From: WHSW01 sp963821025
GTDB taxonomy: Bacteria > Actinomycetota > Thermoleophilia > Solirubrobacterales > 70-9
Assembly (NCBI GenBank): GCA_963821025.1
Contig: CAWGCG010000003.1
Coordinates: 1,426,001 to 1,490,000, forward strand
Direction: 5' to 3'
DNA: 64,000 nucleotides
Position 1 is the stretch's first letter; the number at the start of each line of letters is the position of its first letter. Positions 44,691 to 55,964 of the stretch are shown in pieces. Both the position numbers and the translations under genes were made by a program. Below the pieces are notes generated by a model that searched no databases, had not been told where the DNA came from, and saw only the letters and a list, made by a program, of their open reading frames with translations.

Positions 44691-45500
44691 CTAGTCGAGG
44701 CCCGAGTCGTGCAGGGCGTCGGTGATGCTCTGGCCGCCGTCGACGCAGATCACCTGCCCGGTGACGTAGTCGGACAGCGGGGTGCAGAGGAACTCGCACA
44801 CCCCGGCGACGTCGTCAACGGTGCCGAATCGCCGCAGCGGCAGCTTCGCGTGGGCCGCGGGATCGTCCATGTCGGAGTAGTGCGCCCGCGTCAACGGGGT
44901 GTCGATCGAGCCCGGCGCGATCGCGTTCACGGTCACCCCGTCGCTGCCGAGCTGGTCGGCGAGCGAGAGCGTGTAGCCGATGACCGCGGCCTTGGCGGCG
45001 ACGTAGGGCGATCCCAGCCCTCCCGCGATCGGTCGCAGGGCGCCGAGGCTGGAGATGTTGACGATCTTGCCCCAGCCCCCGGCGCGCAGATGGGGCGCCG
45101 CCGCCCGGCAGCAGTTGACGGTGCCGAAGAAGTTGACCTCGAAGGTCGGTCGCAGCGAATCCTCGCCGACCTCGGCGGCGAACGAATGCTCCATCGCGAT
45201 CAGTGAGCCGGCGTTGCAAACGAGGATCTCGAGGCCGCCGAAGCGCTCAACCGTGCGCTCGACCATCGCCTCGACCGCGGCGCGGTCGGTGACGTCGACC
45301 TCTACTCCGAGCGCCTCGGCCCCGCTCGCCTCGAGCTCGGTGACCACGTCGGTCTCCGCCTCCCCGGCCCTGACGGTGCCGGCGAGGTCGAGATCGGCGA
45401 CGGTGACCGCCGCTCCCAAGCGCCCCAGCCGCAGTGCGAACGCTCGCCCGATCCCCCGGCCGCCTCCGGTGACCAGCGCCGTCTTGCCGGCGAGGATCAT
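44691..45500 (-). CDS. Short-chain dehydrogenase/reductase
   Basis: 269 residues, classical SDR. TGGGRGIG, NAGSLI, NISS, YVAAKAAV and the C-terminal VTGQVICVDGGQSI are in order. Likely NAD(P)-dependent oxidation of a secondary alcohol. It lies 49 bases downstream of another SDR that ends the importer operon, so it may be the last gene of that operon. Confidence 0.88.
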   Translation of the reverse strand: MILAGKTALVTGGGRGIGRAFALRLGRLGAAVTVADLDLAGTVRAGEAETDVVTELEASGAEALGVEVDVTDRAAVEAMVERTVERFGGLEILVCNAGSLIAMEHSFAAEVGEDSLRPTFEVNFFGTVNCCRAAAPHLRAGGWGKIVNISSLGALRPIAGGLGSPYVAAKAAVIGYTLSLADQLGSDGVTVNAIAPGSIDTPLTRAHYSDMDDPAAHAKLPLRRFGTVDDVAGVCEFLCTPLSDYVTGQVICVDGGQSITDALHDSGLD

Positions 45501-45549
45501 CCGGCGTCCCGCCCCAGCCGGGCAAACCAGGTCTCGGGGCCGGGCGGCC

Positions 45550-46341
45550 TCACTTCGTGAACGCCCCGGCGAGCAGGCCGCCGTCGACCGCCAGCGCCAC
45601 GCCGGTGACCATCGACGCCCTCTCGGAGCTCAGCCAGAGCACCGCGTCGGCGATCTCGTCGGGCTCGATCAGCCGCGGGATCAGGTGATCGCCCGCGTAC
45701 TCGCGGATCCCGCGCTCGCGATCCCAGCCGACCTCGGCGAGCTCAGCCTCGAACATCGGGGTGTCGACCCAGCCCGGACAGACGGCGTTGACCCGGATCC
45801 CCTCGGCGGCGAGCTCGTTGGCCGCGGTCCGCATCAAGCCGATCACGCCGTGCTTGGAGGCGTAGTAGGCGGCGTACCCGGGGCCCGCGCCGAGGCCGGC
45901 GGCCGAGGCGATCACCGCGATCGAGCCGCCGCCGGCGCCGCGGAGTTGAGCGATCGACGCCTTCATCGTCAAAAAGACACCGGTCAGGTTGACGCTGACC
46001 ACCCGATCCCAGTCGACGGCGTCCAGCTCGGCGATCGGCGTCGCGGGCGCCTTCACGCCGGCCGCCAGGACCGCGACCGAGGCGTCGCCGAGGCTGCTCC
46101 CCAGCTCCGCGGCGGCGCGCTCGACCGCCGCCGGGTCGGTGACATCGGCGACCGCCGCGCTCGCGCGTCCACCCTCGGCCTCGATCCCCTTCGCCAGCTC
46201 GACCACGGCCGGTGCCGCGTCGAGACAGCCGACCGCTGCCCCGGCGGCCGCCAACCTGCGCGCCACCCGGGCGCCGATCCCGCTCGCCGCCCCGGAGACG
46301 AGCGCGACGCGACCCTCGAGCTCTCGCGCGCCGGTGCTCAC
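45550..46341 (-). CDS. Short-chain dehydrogenase/reductase, coupled to the importer operon
   Basis: 263 residues. SGAASGIGARVARRL, VLAAGV (in place of NNAG), VIASAAG, YYASKHGVIG and MVTGVALAVDGG are the SDR motifs. The start GTG 46341 overlaps the stop of the MDR gene (GTGA), so it is translated with it. Probably oxidises or reduces an intermediate of the imported substrate. Confidence 0.88.
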   Translation of the reverse strand: MSTGARELEGRVALVSGAASGIGARVARRLAAAGAAVGCLDAAPAVVELAKGIEAEGGRASAAVADVTDPAAVERAAAELGSSLGDASVAVLAAGVKAPATPIAELDAVDWDRVVSVNLTGVFLTMKASIAQLRGAGGGSIAVIASAAGLGAGPGYAAYYASKHGVIGLMRTAANELAAEGIRVNAVCPGWVDTPMFEAELAEVGWDRERGIREYAGDHLIPRLIEPDEIADAVLWLSSERASMVTGVALAVDGGLLAGAFTK

Positions 46342-47297
46342 GGTCGCACCTCGAGCACCAGCTTTCCCTGCATGTGGCCCGCCTCCAGCCGCCGATGCGC
46401 CTCGGCGGCCGCCTCCAGCGGCAACACCTCCGAGACCACCGGGCGCAACCGCCCACCGGCGACCGCTTCCGCAACCGAGAGCAAGGGCCCGGGATCGGTC
46501 GGGTCGAGGAGCACCCCGTGAAGCGCCTGGTTGCGATCGATCAGCGGCTCCAGGTCGCCGTCGAGGCCGGCGATCTCGACCGCGCGGCCGCGCTCGCGAA
46601 CGAGCTCGAGGCTGCGGGCGAGGGTGTCGCCACCGACGAAGTCGGCGACCGCGTCGACCTCGCCCCGATCGAGCCCGCGAACCGTCTCGCCGACGTCCTC
46701 GCTCAGGTGGTCGATGCAGACCCGCGCGCCGAGCTCGGCGAGCAGCTGATGGTGGCGCGCGCCGGCGACCGCGATCACCTCGGCCCCGGCGCCCGCGGCG
46801 AGCTGGACCGCGAAGCTGCCGACCCCGCCGCCGGCGCCGAAGATCAGCACTGACTCCCCGCGCTCGAGCCCGAGGCGCCCGAGCGCCACATGAGCCGTGC
46901 TCGCCGCCAGCGGCACGGCGGCCGCCTCGACGTGGCTGAGCCGCTCGGGCTTGCGGGCGACGCAGGCGGCGGCGATGAGGCAGTACTCCGCATACGTTCC
47001 CCCGCGGTTGGTGCGAATCGGCAGGACGCCGATGACCTCGTCGCCCGCCCGCCACTCCCCCGCCCGGGCGCCGGCCGCCTCGACGACCCCGGAGAAGTCA
47101 TATCCGGGGAGCACCGGCAGCTCGAGCCCGGCCCAGGCTCCGTCGGCGCGGTTCTGGGCATCGACCGGGTTGACGCCCGCGGCGTGCACGGCGACCAGCA
47201 ACTCGTCCTCGGCCGGCTGCGGTTTTGGCCGCGTCACCACCTGCAGCACCTCGGGGCCGCCGAAGCGCTCGTAGACCACGGCTCGCATCTCGCTCAA
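46338..47297 (-). CDS. MDR-family zinc-independent alcohol dehydrogenase/quinone oxidoreductase
   Basis: 319 residues. MRAVVYERFGGPEVLQV at the N-terminus, AAGVNPVDAQNR, and the NADPH site IFGAGGGVGSFAVQLA are typical of the quinone-oxidoreductase branch, with no structural or catalytic zinc cysteines. Reduces enones or quinones with NADPH. The ATG overlaps the stop of the upstream permease (ATGA) and its own stop overlaps the SDR start. Confidence 0.88.
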   Translation of the reverse strand: MSEMRAVVYERFGGPEVLQVVTRPKPQPAEDELLVAVHAAGVNPVDAQNRADGAWAGLELPVLPGYDFSGVVEAAGARAGEWRAGDEVIGVLPIRTNRGGTYAEYCLIAAACVARKPERLSHVEAAAVPLAASTAHVALGRLGLERGESVLIFGAGGGVGSFAVQLAAGAGAEVIAVAGARHHQLLAELGARVCIDHLSEDVGETVRGLDRGEVDAVADFVGGDTLARSLELVRERGRAVEIAGLDGDLEPLIDRNQALHGVLLDPTDPGPLLSVAEAVAGGRLRPVVSEVLPLEAAAEAHRRLEAGHMQGKLVLEVRP

Positions 47298-48334
47298 CCG
47301 AGCACCCGCAGCCGCGGATCGATGATCGCCTGAATGATGTCGACGACCGCGTTGGCGATCACGAAGACCGCGCCGATGACCAGGGTGGCGCCGATGATCG
47401 CGGGCACGTCGGTGGCCGCGATCGAGCGCTCGATGTAGAGGCCGAGCCCCGGCCAGGAGAAGATCGTCTCGACGATCGCGATCCCGGCGAGCATGGCGCC
47501 GAACTCGAGCCCGAAGATGGTCAGCGGCGCGTTCAGCGAGTTGCGAAGCGCGTGGCCCCAGAGCACCCGGCGCTCGGTCAGGCCCTTGGCCCGCGCGGTG
47601 CGGGCGTAGTCCTCGTTCAGCGATCGCCGCAGCGAGGAGCGCAGCGTCCGCGCGGTGAGCAGGGCCGGGGTCAGCGCGAGCGTCAGCGCGGGCAGCGCCA
47701 GATGCCAGAGGGCGTCGAGGAAGGTGTCGATCTGTCCCGCCAGCAGCGAGTCGATCAGCAGGAAGCCACTCGGTCCGTCGACCGACAGCGGCACCTCGGA
47801 GCTGCGGTTGCCGGCGGGAAACCAGCCGAGCTTGTAATAGAGCAGGAACAGGGCCACCAGCCCGAGCGTGAACGTGGGCACCGAGGCCCCGGCGAGCAGG
47901 GTCCCGCGCAGGACGCCGCTGCCGCGTCTCGCGGTCGCCGTGAAGGTGCCGACGAGGAGCCCGATCAGGGCGACGATGACGACCGCGGCGAACAGCAGCT
48001 CGAGCGTCGCCGGCAGCGCGTCGGCGAGATCGTCGACCACCGGGCGCCGCGTGTGAACCGAGGTCGAGAGGTCGCCGCGGAGGACGCGGCCGAGGTAGTC
48101 GACGTAGCGGGTCACGAGCGGCTCGTCGAGCTGCAGCTCCTCGCGCTTTTGCGCGATCACCTCAGGGCTGGCGCCGGCGCCCGCATAGGCGCGCGCCGGG
48201 TCCGACGGGACCACCGAGCCGAGCAGGAAGACGATCGTCAGCAGCGCCCAGAGCACGACCACGAGGCCGAGCAGGCGGCCGAGCACGAACCGCCACCCGA
48301 TCGCGCCCCCGGTTCGCTGCGCGCCCATGCTCAT
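47294..48334 (-). CDS. Dipeptide/oligopeptide/opine ABC importer permease (DppB type)
   Basis: 346 residues with six helices. The N-terminus FVLGRLLGLVVVLWALLTIVFLL is typical of DppB/OppB; the EAA-like loop LNEDYARTARAKGLTERRVLWGHALRN contacts the ATPase. Partner of the DppC-type permease two genes upstream. The ATG overlaps the binding-protein stop (ATGA). Confidence 0.93.
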   Translation of the reverse strand: MSMGAQRTGGAIGWRFVLGRLLGLVVVLWALLTIVFLLGSVVPSDPARAYAGAGASPEVIAQKREELQLDEPLVTRYVDYLGRVLRGDLSTSVHTRRPVVDDLADALPATLELLFAAVVIVALIGLLVGTFTATARRGSGVLRGTLLAGASVPTFTLGLVALFLLYYKLGWFPAGNRSSEVPLSVDGPSGFLLIDSLLAGQIDTFLDALWHLALPALTLALTPALLTARTLRSSLRRSLNEDYARTARAKGLTERRVLWGHALRNSLNAPLTIFGLEFGAMLAGIAIVETIFSWPGLGLYIERSIAATDVPAIIGATLVIGAVFVIANAVVDIIQAIIDPRLRVLG

Positions 48335-49863
48335 CCCTTCTCGAGGTCGGCGAGCTTGACCGCCCAGATGTAGACGGGGACATGGGTGAAGCCGCTGATG
48401 TCCGAGCGCGCGGCGATCACGTCGTTGCGGTCGGCGATCCCGGTCGCATACCAGCTCGCTCCGGCGTCCTCGGCCGCCGCGCCGTATAGGCGTTCCGAGT
48501 CCTCGGGGGACACCGCGGCCACGGCCTGATCGAACTGCTTGTCGAGCTTCGGGTCCGAGAAGCCGAGCAGGTTGATCCCGCCGCCGGTCTGATAGATCGG
48601 ATTCAGCCACGCGGCCGGATGCGCGGCGTCGGGATTGAGCGTCGTGATCGCCGCCTCCGGTGCCTTGGTCGGATCGGAGCCGTAGCCGAACTGCGCCGCC
48701 ACCGAGTCGGCCTGCAGGCGCACGTTCCAACCCTGCTTCTCGAGGCTCTGCTGCATCACCTCGGCGAGCCTTCGCAGGTCGGTCTCCGAGTTGGTGTAAC
48801 CGAGGGCGACCGGCTGCGAGGTCGGCGCCTTCACCGGCGGGCCGGGATCGGGCAGCGGATTGACCTCGGGGTCGAGCACGATCGGCGGCACCACCGTTGT
48901 CGCCGGTGTCGCCGCGTCGCCGTAGACCTGCTCGGCGGCGCTCGCCGCGTCCATGTCGGCGACCCAGGCCTGGCGGACCGCGGGGTCGTCGAACGGCGGC
49001 CTGCTGACGTTCATCAGCATCACCGGCCTGATCCCCGCCTCGAACTGCTGCACCTGGAGATTCGGGTCGTCCTCGAGGCTGGGGATCTGCTGAGCGTCGA
49101 TCCCGTGGGTGAGCATGTCGAGCTGGCCCGAGCGCAGCTGCAGGATCTGGTCTCCGATGTTGGGGACGATCGTGAACTCGATCGTCTCGGTCTTCGCCGG
49201 CTCACCCCAGTAGTCGTCGTAGCGCTCGAGCACGATCGGGCCCGCCGGCTTGTATGAGGTGACTTGGTAGGGACCGGTCCCGGCCTCGTTCTCCGAGAGC
49301 CATTTCTGGGCCAGGTCGTCGCCCTCCGCGTTCTCCTTGACCGCGGTCGGGCTGACCACCTTCGGCCCGTACATCGAGGCGTTGTAGTCGAGGAACGCGG
49401 ACACGGGCTGGGTCAGCTCGATCACCACGGTGCTCTCGTCGGGCGTCTCGATCGAATCGACCTGGTCGAGCATGTAGGAGGGACCGCCCTTGACCTCGAT
49501 CGCCCGCTCGAACGACTTCTTCACGGCGGTGGCATCCATCGGGGTGCCGTCGTGGAAGGTGACCCCTTCCTGGAGCTCGAAGGTGTAGGTCTTGCCGTCG
49601 TCGCTTACCTCCCAGGACTTGGCCAGCCCCGGTGCCAGCTCCTTCGAGTCGGGCTCGTAGGTGAGCAGGGTCTCGTAGGCGGCGAGGATGATGTCATCGC
49701 CCTCGACCGAGTAGAAGACGGCTGGGTCGAGCCCTCCCGCAACCTGGTCGGCGTAGGCGATCCGGATCGTCGAGTCGTCGCCGCCGGAGTCGCTGGAGCC
49801 GCAGCCGGCAACCGCGATCAGGGCGAGGACCGCCAGGGACGTGCTCATCAACCGCTTGTACAT
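48331..49863 (-). CDS. Dipeptide/opine ABC transporter substrate-binding lipoprotein (SBP family 5)
   Basis: 510 residues. A lipoprotein signal ends VAGCG, with lipidation at about Cys21. The mature chain has the SBP_bac_5 hallmarks: LLTYEPDSKELAPGLAKSWEVSDDGKTYTF-type opening, VTFHDGTPMDATAVK, ENEAGTGPYQV and the C-terminal lobe with SDISGFTHVPVYIW. Captures a peptide, opine or similar amino-acid conjugate outside the membrane. GGAGG ribosome site 6 bases before ATG. Confidence 0.93.
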   Translation of the reverse strand: MYKRLMSTSLAVLALIAVAGCGSSDSGGDDSTIRIAYADQVAGGLDPAVFYSVEGDDIILAAYETLLTYEPDSKELAPGLAKSWEVSDDGKTYTFELQEGVTFHDGTPMDATAVKKSFERAIEVKGGPSYMLDQVDSIETPDESTVVIELTQPVSAFLDYNASMYGPKVVSPTAVKENAEGDDLAQKWLSENEAGTGPYQVTSYKPAGPIVLERYDDYWGEPAKTETIEFTIVPNIGDQILQLRSGQLDMLTHGIDAQQIPSLEDDPNLQVQQFEAGIRPVMLMNVSRPPFDDPAVRQAWVADMDAASAAEQVYGDAATPATTVVPPIVLDPEVNPLPDPGPPVKAPTSQPVALGYTNSETDLRRLAEVMQQSLEKQGWNVRLQADSVAAQFGYGSDPTKAPEAAITTLNPDAAHPAAWLNPIYQTGGGINLLGFSDPKLDKQFDQAVAAVSPEDSERLYGAAAEDAGASWYATGIADRNDVIAARSDISGFTHVPVYIWAVKLADLEKG

Positions 49864-49883
49864 CGGGCCTCCATTTGCTTGGG

Positions 49884-50740
49884 TCAGGTGTCCTCCAACA
49901 GATCTCGCAGCCCGTCGCCGGCCAGGTTCGCGGCGACCGCGAGCACGAAGACCGCGAACGCCGGAATCAGGGCGATCCAGGCAAAGCCGAACAGGAACTC
50001 GAGCCCCTGGTCGGCCATCGCGCCGAGCTCGGGGGCGGGCGGCGGGGCGCCGAGCCCGAGGAAGGAGAGCCCGGCGAGGGTGAGGATGAGAAAGCCGAGG
50101 TCGACGCTGGCGGCGACGATCACCGCCGGGAGCACCCCGGGCACGACGTGGCGCAGGGCGAGCCGCGCACCGCCGGCCCCGGCGAGCCTGGCGGCGTCGA
50201 AGTGCGGGCGCACGACCACCGCCCTGGCCTCGCCGCGGATGATCCGCGCGTACCACGGCCACCAGACGATCGTCACCGCGATCAGCGTGTGGATCAGGCT
50301 CGGGCCGAGCGCCACGGCCACGGCGATCGCGATCACGGGGCCCGGCAGCGCCAGGCCGGCATCGGTGATCCGCATCAGCACGGTGTCGAGCCAGCCGCCG
50401 CGAATCCCGGCGATCAAGCCGATCACGAGACCGATCAGGGACCCGCAGCCGACCACCGCGATCGCCGAGAACCACGAGGTGCGGGTGCCGTAGAGGATCC
50501 GGGAGAAGATGTCGCGGCCGACGTCGTCGGTTCCGAACAGCCATTCGCCGCCCGGCGGCTGGAAGGTCGGGCCCACGGTCGCCTCCGGGTCATAGGGCGC
50601 GATCAGCGGCGCCGCGATCGCGATCAAGGTGATCACGACGACCGCGATCAGCCCGGCCTTCTCGGCGAATCCCAGGCGCGAGAGGTCGAGCCGGCGGCGA
50701 CCGCCGATCGCGATCGGCTCCTGTCCGGGGGCGACCGGCT

Positions 50741-50753
<13 letters not shown>
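49884..50753 (-). CDS. Dipeptide/opine ABC importer permease (DppC type)
   Basis: 289 residues. The N-terminal cytoplasmic arm and GTDDVGRDIFSRILYGTRTS are the DppC signature, with an EAA-like loop (VVRPHFDAARLAGAGGARLALRH) and a GLSFLGLGAPPPAPELG end. The ATG overlaps the end of the ATPase gene by 13 bases; 20 bases separate it from the binding-protein gene. Confidence 0.93.
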
Positions 50754-52576
<1,823 letters not shown>

Positions 52577-52651
52577 GCCCTCTGCGACTTTAGCTGTTTG
52601 AAGGGTATCTGGCAATGTGATCCCTTGTTTACCGGGTCTGGAATTACTAGT

Positions 52652-52681
52652 ATCGTTGTCTGCACAATGGCCAACAACGAT
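52652..52681. promoter_or_regulatory. Perfect inverted repeat between the divergent importer and catabolic operons
   Basis: ATCGTTGT (52652-52659), 14 bases, ACAACGAT (52674-52681). Inside the spacer a smaller TTGT-ctgc-ACAA pair (52656-52667) uses part of the left arm. The 116-base gap is markedly AT-richer than its surroundings, and a TAGTAT box (52648-52653) overlaps the left arm. Best candidate operator for the Lrp-type regulator encoded just downstream. Confidence 0.55.
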
Positions 52682-52692
52682 TTGTCAGCTAC

Positions 52693-53650
52693 TTGACCGG
52701 CGATCGGTCGACCGGCAGCGCTCCGGCCATCGTCACCTCCGGTCGACCGTTCGCGGTCGCCGCCGCCGACTGGTTCGAGCTGGTCGAGGTCGAGCCCGGA
52801 CTGCACCTGGTGGCCGAGCCCGGGCACGTGTTCAGCTGGCTGATCCACGGCTCCGAGCGCTCGCTGCTGCTCGACACCGGGCTCGGGATCGCCGACATCG
52901 CCGCCGCGGTCGAGCCGGTCGCCGGCAGTCCGGTCGAGGTCGTCAACTCGCATAGCCACTTCGACCACGTTGGCGGCAACTCGTCGTTCGCGCCCGCGGC
53001 GATGCACGAGAGCGCCCCCGGGTGGCTCGAGCGCAACACCGAGGCCTGGGAGCTCGAGGCCTACGCGCGGCTCGGGCCCGAGATCAGCGCCGGCTATCGG
53101 CGACTGGTCGAGATCGACCGCGAGGGCTTCTTTCTCATCGGCCCGGGCCAGCGGGTGCGCGAGTGGCCGGCCGAGGCGATCGCCGCGGCCGGCGGCTGGC
53201 GAATCGCAACGCCCGAGCCGGGACGCCTGCTCGTCGACGGCGACCTGCTCGAGCTCGGCGACCGCAGCCTGCGGGTGATCCACACCCCCGGGCACTGCCC
53301 CGATCACATCTGCCTGCTGGACGAGGTTGCGGGGGTCCTCTACGCCCAGGACCAGGCCTACTACGGGCCCCACCTCATCTATCTGCCCGAGTCCGACCTT
53401 CCCGACTTCGCCCGCTCGGCCCGGCGGCTCGCGCGAGAGCTGCGCGGCGCCCTCAGGGCGATTTACGTCGCCCACTCCCTGCGCCCGTCGGTGCCGCCGG
53501 GCTTTCTCGACGAGCTCGCCGACGCGGCCGAGTCGGTCGCCGCCGGCGAGGCCACGGCTCGAGCCGGCGCCGGGGCTCTTCGGCGAGCCGGTGCTGGGCG
53601 CCGACTACGGTCATTTCTCGATTCTCGTCCCTCCCGAGGCCGGGCGTTGA
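52693..53650 (+). CDS. Metallo-beta-lactamase-fold hydrolase, one frameshift near the C-terminus
   Basis: About 318 residues. NSHSHFDHVGGN is the HxHxDH zinc motif, HTPGHCPDHICLLD gives the third His and YAQDQAYYGP the Asp ligand, so a binuclear site is likely, as in lactonases and thioesterases. Start TTG 52693 is the only standard codon before the fold. As read, the frame continues into the Lrp gene; one extra base near 53560 moves it to RLEPAPGLFGEP and GADYGHFSILVPPEAGR, ending TGA 53648-53650, which overlaps the Lrp ATG. First gene of the rightward operon. Confidence 0.8.
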
Positions 53651-54129
53651 TGGGCCGGGCCTCGGCAGAGGAGAACGGCGGCTATTCGGTCGACGACCTC
53701 GACCTGAGGATCATCGACGAGCTTCAGGAGGACGGCCGGCGAACCTACGGCAAGATCGGCTCGGCGGTCGGGCTCTCCGAGGCCGCGGTGCGCCAGCGCG
53801 TCCAGCGCCTGGTCGAGACCGACGCGATCAGGATCGTGGCCGTCACCCATCCCTATCTGATGGGCCCGCGGGTGGCGGCGACGATCGGCATCCACGCCGA
53901 GGGCAACCTGAGCGAGATCGCCGATGCCGTCGGCGCGATCACCGAGGTCGACTACGTGGTCGTCACCGCGGGCTCCTTCGACGTCCTCGCCGAGGCCCAG
54001 TGCCGCGACAACGCGCACCTGCTCGAGGTGCTCAACGAGGGCATCCGCAAGGTGCCCGGCGTCACCGGGACCGAGACCTTCGTCTACCTGAAGCTGGTCA
54101 AGCAGACCTACCCATGGCCTCCGAACTGA
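53650..54129 (+). CDS. Lrp/AsnC-family transcriptional regulator
   Basis: 159 residues. HTH: LDLRIIDELQEDGRRTYGKI followed by GLSEAAVRQRVQRLVE; then the RAM/ligand domain VAATIGIHAEGNLSEIADAV, VVTAGSFDVLAEAQC and the NEGIRKVPGVTGTETFVYL end. A local, probably amino-acid-responsive regulator of both divergent operons. Its ATG overlaps the MBL stop (TGATG) and its own end overlaps the decarboxylase start by 16 bases. Confidence 0.92.
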   Translation: MGRASAEENGGYSVDDLDLRIIDELQEDGRRTYGKIGSAVGLSEAAVRQRVQRLVETDAIRIVAVTHPYLMGPRVAATIGIHAEGNLSEIADAVGAITEVDYVVVTAGSFDVLAEAQCRDNAHLLEVLNEGIRKVPGVTGTETFVYLKLVKQTYPWPPN

Positions 54130-55964
54130 GCGGCGAAAAAACGGCGGCGGACCTGCTCGAGGGCGACGGCTGCCTCTCGATCCGAGACGGCGCGCTGTTC
54201 ATCGACGAGCTCGAGGCGACGACGCTCGCCGAGCGCTTCGGCACCCCGCTCTACGTCCACTCCGAGACCCAGCTGCGCCGCAACGCGCGTGCCGCGGTCG
54301 CCGCGTTCACCGAGCGCTGGCCCGAGGGGCCGGTCTTGGTGATGCCCTCGATCAAGGCGAACCTGTCCCTCGCCCTGCGCCGCATCCTCACCGACGAGGG
54401 AACCGGCTGCGACACCTTCGGCGCGGGTGAGCTCGAGGCCGCGCTGCGCACCGGCGTCGATCCGCAGCGGATCTCGCTCAACGGCTCGACCAAGAGCGCG
54501 GCGGTGCTCGAGCGCGCGCTCGCCGCCGGAGCGCGGATCACGGTCGACTCGATCGCCGAGCTCGATCGCGTCCGCGAGCTCGCACGTTCGTCGGCGACCG
54601 TCGCCCAGGTCCGGGTGCGGACGAGGCCGTGGCTCGAGGTCGAGCTTCCGACCGAGCTGCTCGCCGATCCGGTCTCGATCCAGCTGGCGACCCAGCGCTA
54701 CAAGCCCGGGATCCCGACCGAGCAGCTGCTGGCGATCGCGCCCGAGACCATCGAGGCGCCCGAGCTCGAGCTCCGCGGGGTGATGGCGCACATCGGTCGC
54801 CAGGGCCGCGACCCGGCGATCTGGGCCGAGCTCGCGCGCTGGGTCGCAGAGCTGACCGGCCTGCTGAGTGAGCGCTGGGGCGGGTGGCGACCGCGAGAGA
54901 TCGACCTCGGCGGTGGCTTCCCGGTTCCCCGCGACCCGATGGGCGGAGGACATCCCGAGCGCGCGCCCGAGCTGAGCGAGTACGCGGAGGCGATCACGAC
55001 CGCGCTTCGCCAGGGACTTGGGCGTGCGGGCATCGACCCGACCGGGATCCAGCTCGAGGTCGAGCCGGGTCGCAGCCTCTACGGCGACACCGGGATCCAT
55101 CTGACCCGCGCCCTGCACGTCAAGCGCCAGCAGGCGCCGGTGCCGCTGAGCTGGGTCGAGACAGACACCTCGGAGATCTTCGTCGCCGACGTCGTCTTCG
55201 AGCGCAACCGCTGGACCCCGGTGGTCGCCAACCGTGCCTCTGATCCACCGACCCAGACGGCCGACGTCGTCGGGGTCAGCTGCAACCCCGACATCATCGT
55301 CGCCGACGCCGATCTGCCCGAGGTCGAGGCGGGCGACGTGATCGCCTTCCTCGACACCGGCGCCTACCAGGACGCCAACGCCTCGAACTTCAACGCACTC
55401 CCCCGTCCGGCGACCGTCCTCGTCAACGGCGACGAGGCCGAGCTGATCAAGCGCGCCGACACGATTGCCGACGTCTTCGCCCGCGACCTGGTTCCGGCGC
55501 GCCTGCGCGACCGACCGGCGGCGGGCCCGGTCCGAGGCCTCGACCACGTATCCGTTTCCAGCGGCGACCTCGAGCGCTCGCTCTCCTTCTACTCGGGCCT
55601 GCTCGGGATCCCGGTGATGCAGCGGGGCGAGGCCGAGGGGGAGGAGGTCGGCGCGATCACCGGGATCTTCGACGGGCACGTGCGCTTCGCCGACCTCGAC
55701 CTCGGCGACGGCCGCGTCCTCGAGCTGTTGCAGTTCTCCCCCACCGGGCCGCCGGCCAACGGCGAGTTCCACCATCCCGGATCGGGGCACCTCTCGCTTC
55801 GGGTGGCGAACGCCGCCGACACCCACGCGGCCCTGGTCGAGGCGGGGATAGCGGTGCGATCGGAGCCGATCGAGCTGACCGAGCCCGGTTACTGGCACGG
55901 GGCTCGCTGCTTTTACACGGTCGATCCCGACGGGGCGACGGTGGAGATCATCGAGCGGCCGTGA
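54114..55964 (+). CDS. PLP-dependent decarboxylase (LysA/DAPDC-like) fused to a VOC domain
   Basis: 616 residues in one frame. Residues 1-465 are a fold-type III decarboxylase: PLP lysine K81 in PSIKANLS, CDTFGAGELEAAL, HIGRQG, IDLGGGFP (263-270), EVEPGRSLYG (316-325) and Cys390 in VSCNPD with TGAYQDANASNF. Residues about 475-610 are a VOC module (GLDHVSVSSGDLERSLSFYSGLLG to FYTVDPDGATVEII). It should decarboxylate an amino acid; the attached VOC domain may process or bind the product. The junction is open in all reads, so this is a genuine fusion. Confidence 0.85.
   Translation: MASELSGEKTAADLLEGDGCLSIRDGALFIDELEATTLAERFGTPLYVHSETQLRRNARAAVAAFTERWPEGPVLVMPSIKANLSLALRRILTDEGTGCDTFGAGELEAALRTGVDPQRISLNGSTKSAAVLERALAAGARITVDSIAELDRVRELARSSATVAQVRVRTRPWLEVELPTELLADPVSIQLATQRYKPGIPTEQLLAIAPETIEAPELELRGVMAHIGRQGRDPAIWAELARWVAELTGLLSERWGGWRPREIDLGGGFPVPRDPMGGGHPERAPELSEYAEAITTALRQGLGRAGIDPTGIQLEVEPGRSLYGDTGIHLTRALHVKRQQAPVPLSWVETDTSEIFVADVVFERNRWTPVVANRASDPPTQTADVVGVSCNPDIIVADADLPEVEAGDVIAFLDTGAYQDANASNFNALPRPATVLVNGDEAELIKRADTIADVFARDLVPARLRDRPAAGPVRGLDHVSVSSGDLERSLSFYSGLLGIPVMQRGEAEGEEVGAITGIFDGHVRFADLDLGDGRVLELLQFSPTGPPANGEFHHPGSGHLSLRVANAADTHAALVEAGIAVRSEPIELTEPGYWHGARCFYTVDPDGATVEIIERP

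Noticed and set aside
52693..54129. An apparent fusion of an MBL hydrolase and an Lrp regulator
   Set aside because: The joining 30 residues are Arg/Ala-rich and unlike either family. The alternate frame gives a normal MBL ending and a TGA that overlaps the Lrp ATG, so the fusion is a frameshift artefact.
53022..55964. A 980-residue frame covering MBL, Lrp and decarboxylase
   Set aside because: Only the part from 54114 has protein-like sequence; the rest is out-of-frame text over two real genes.
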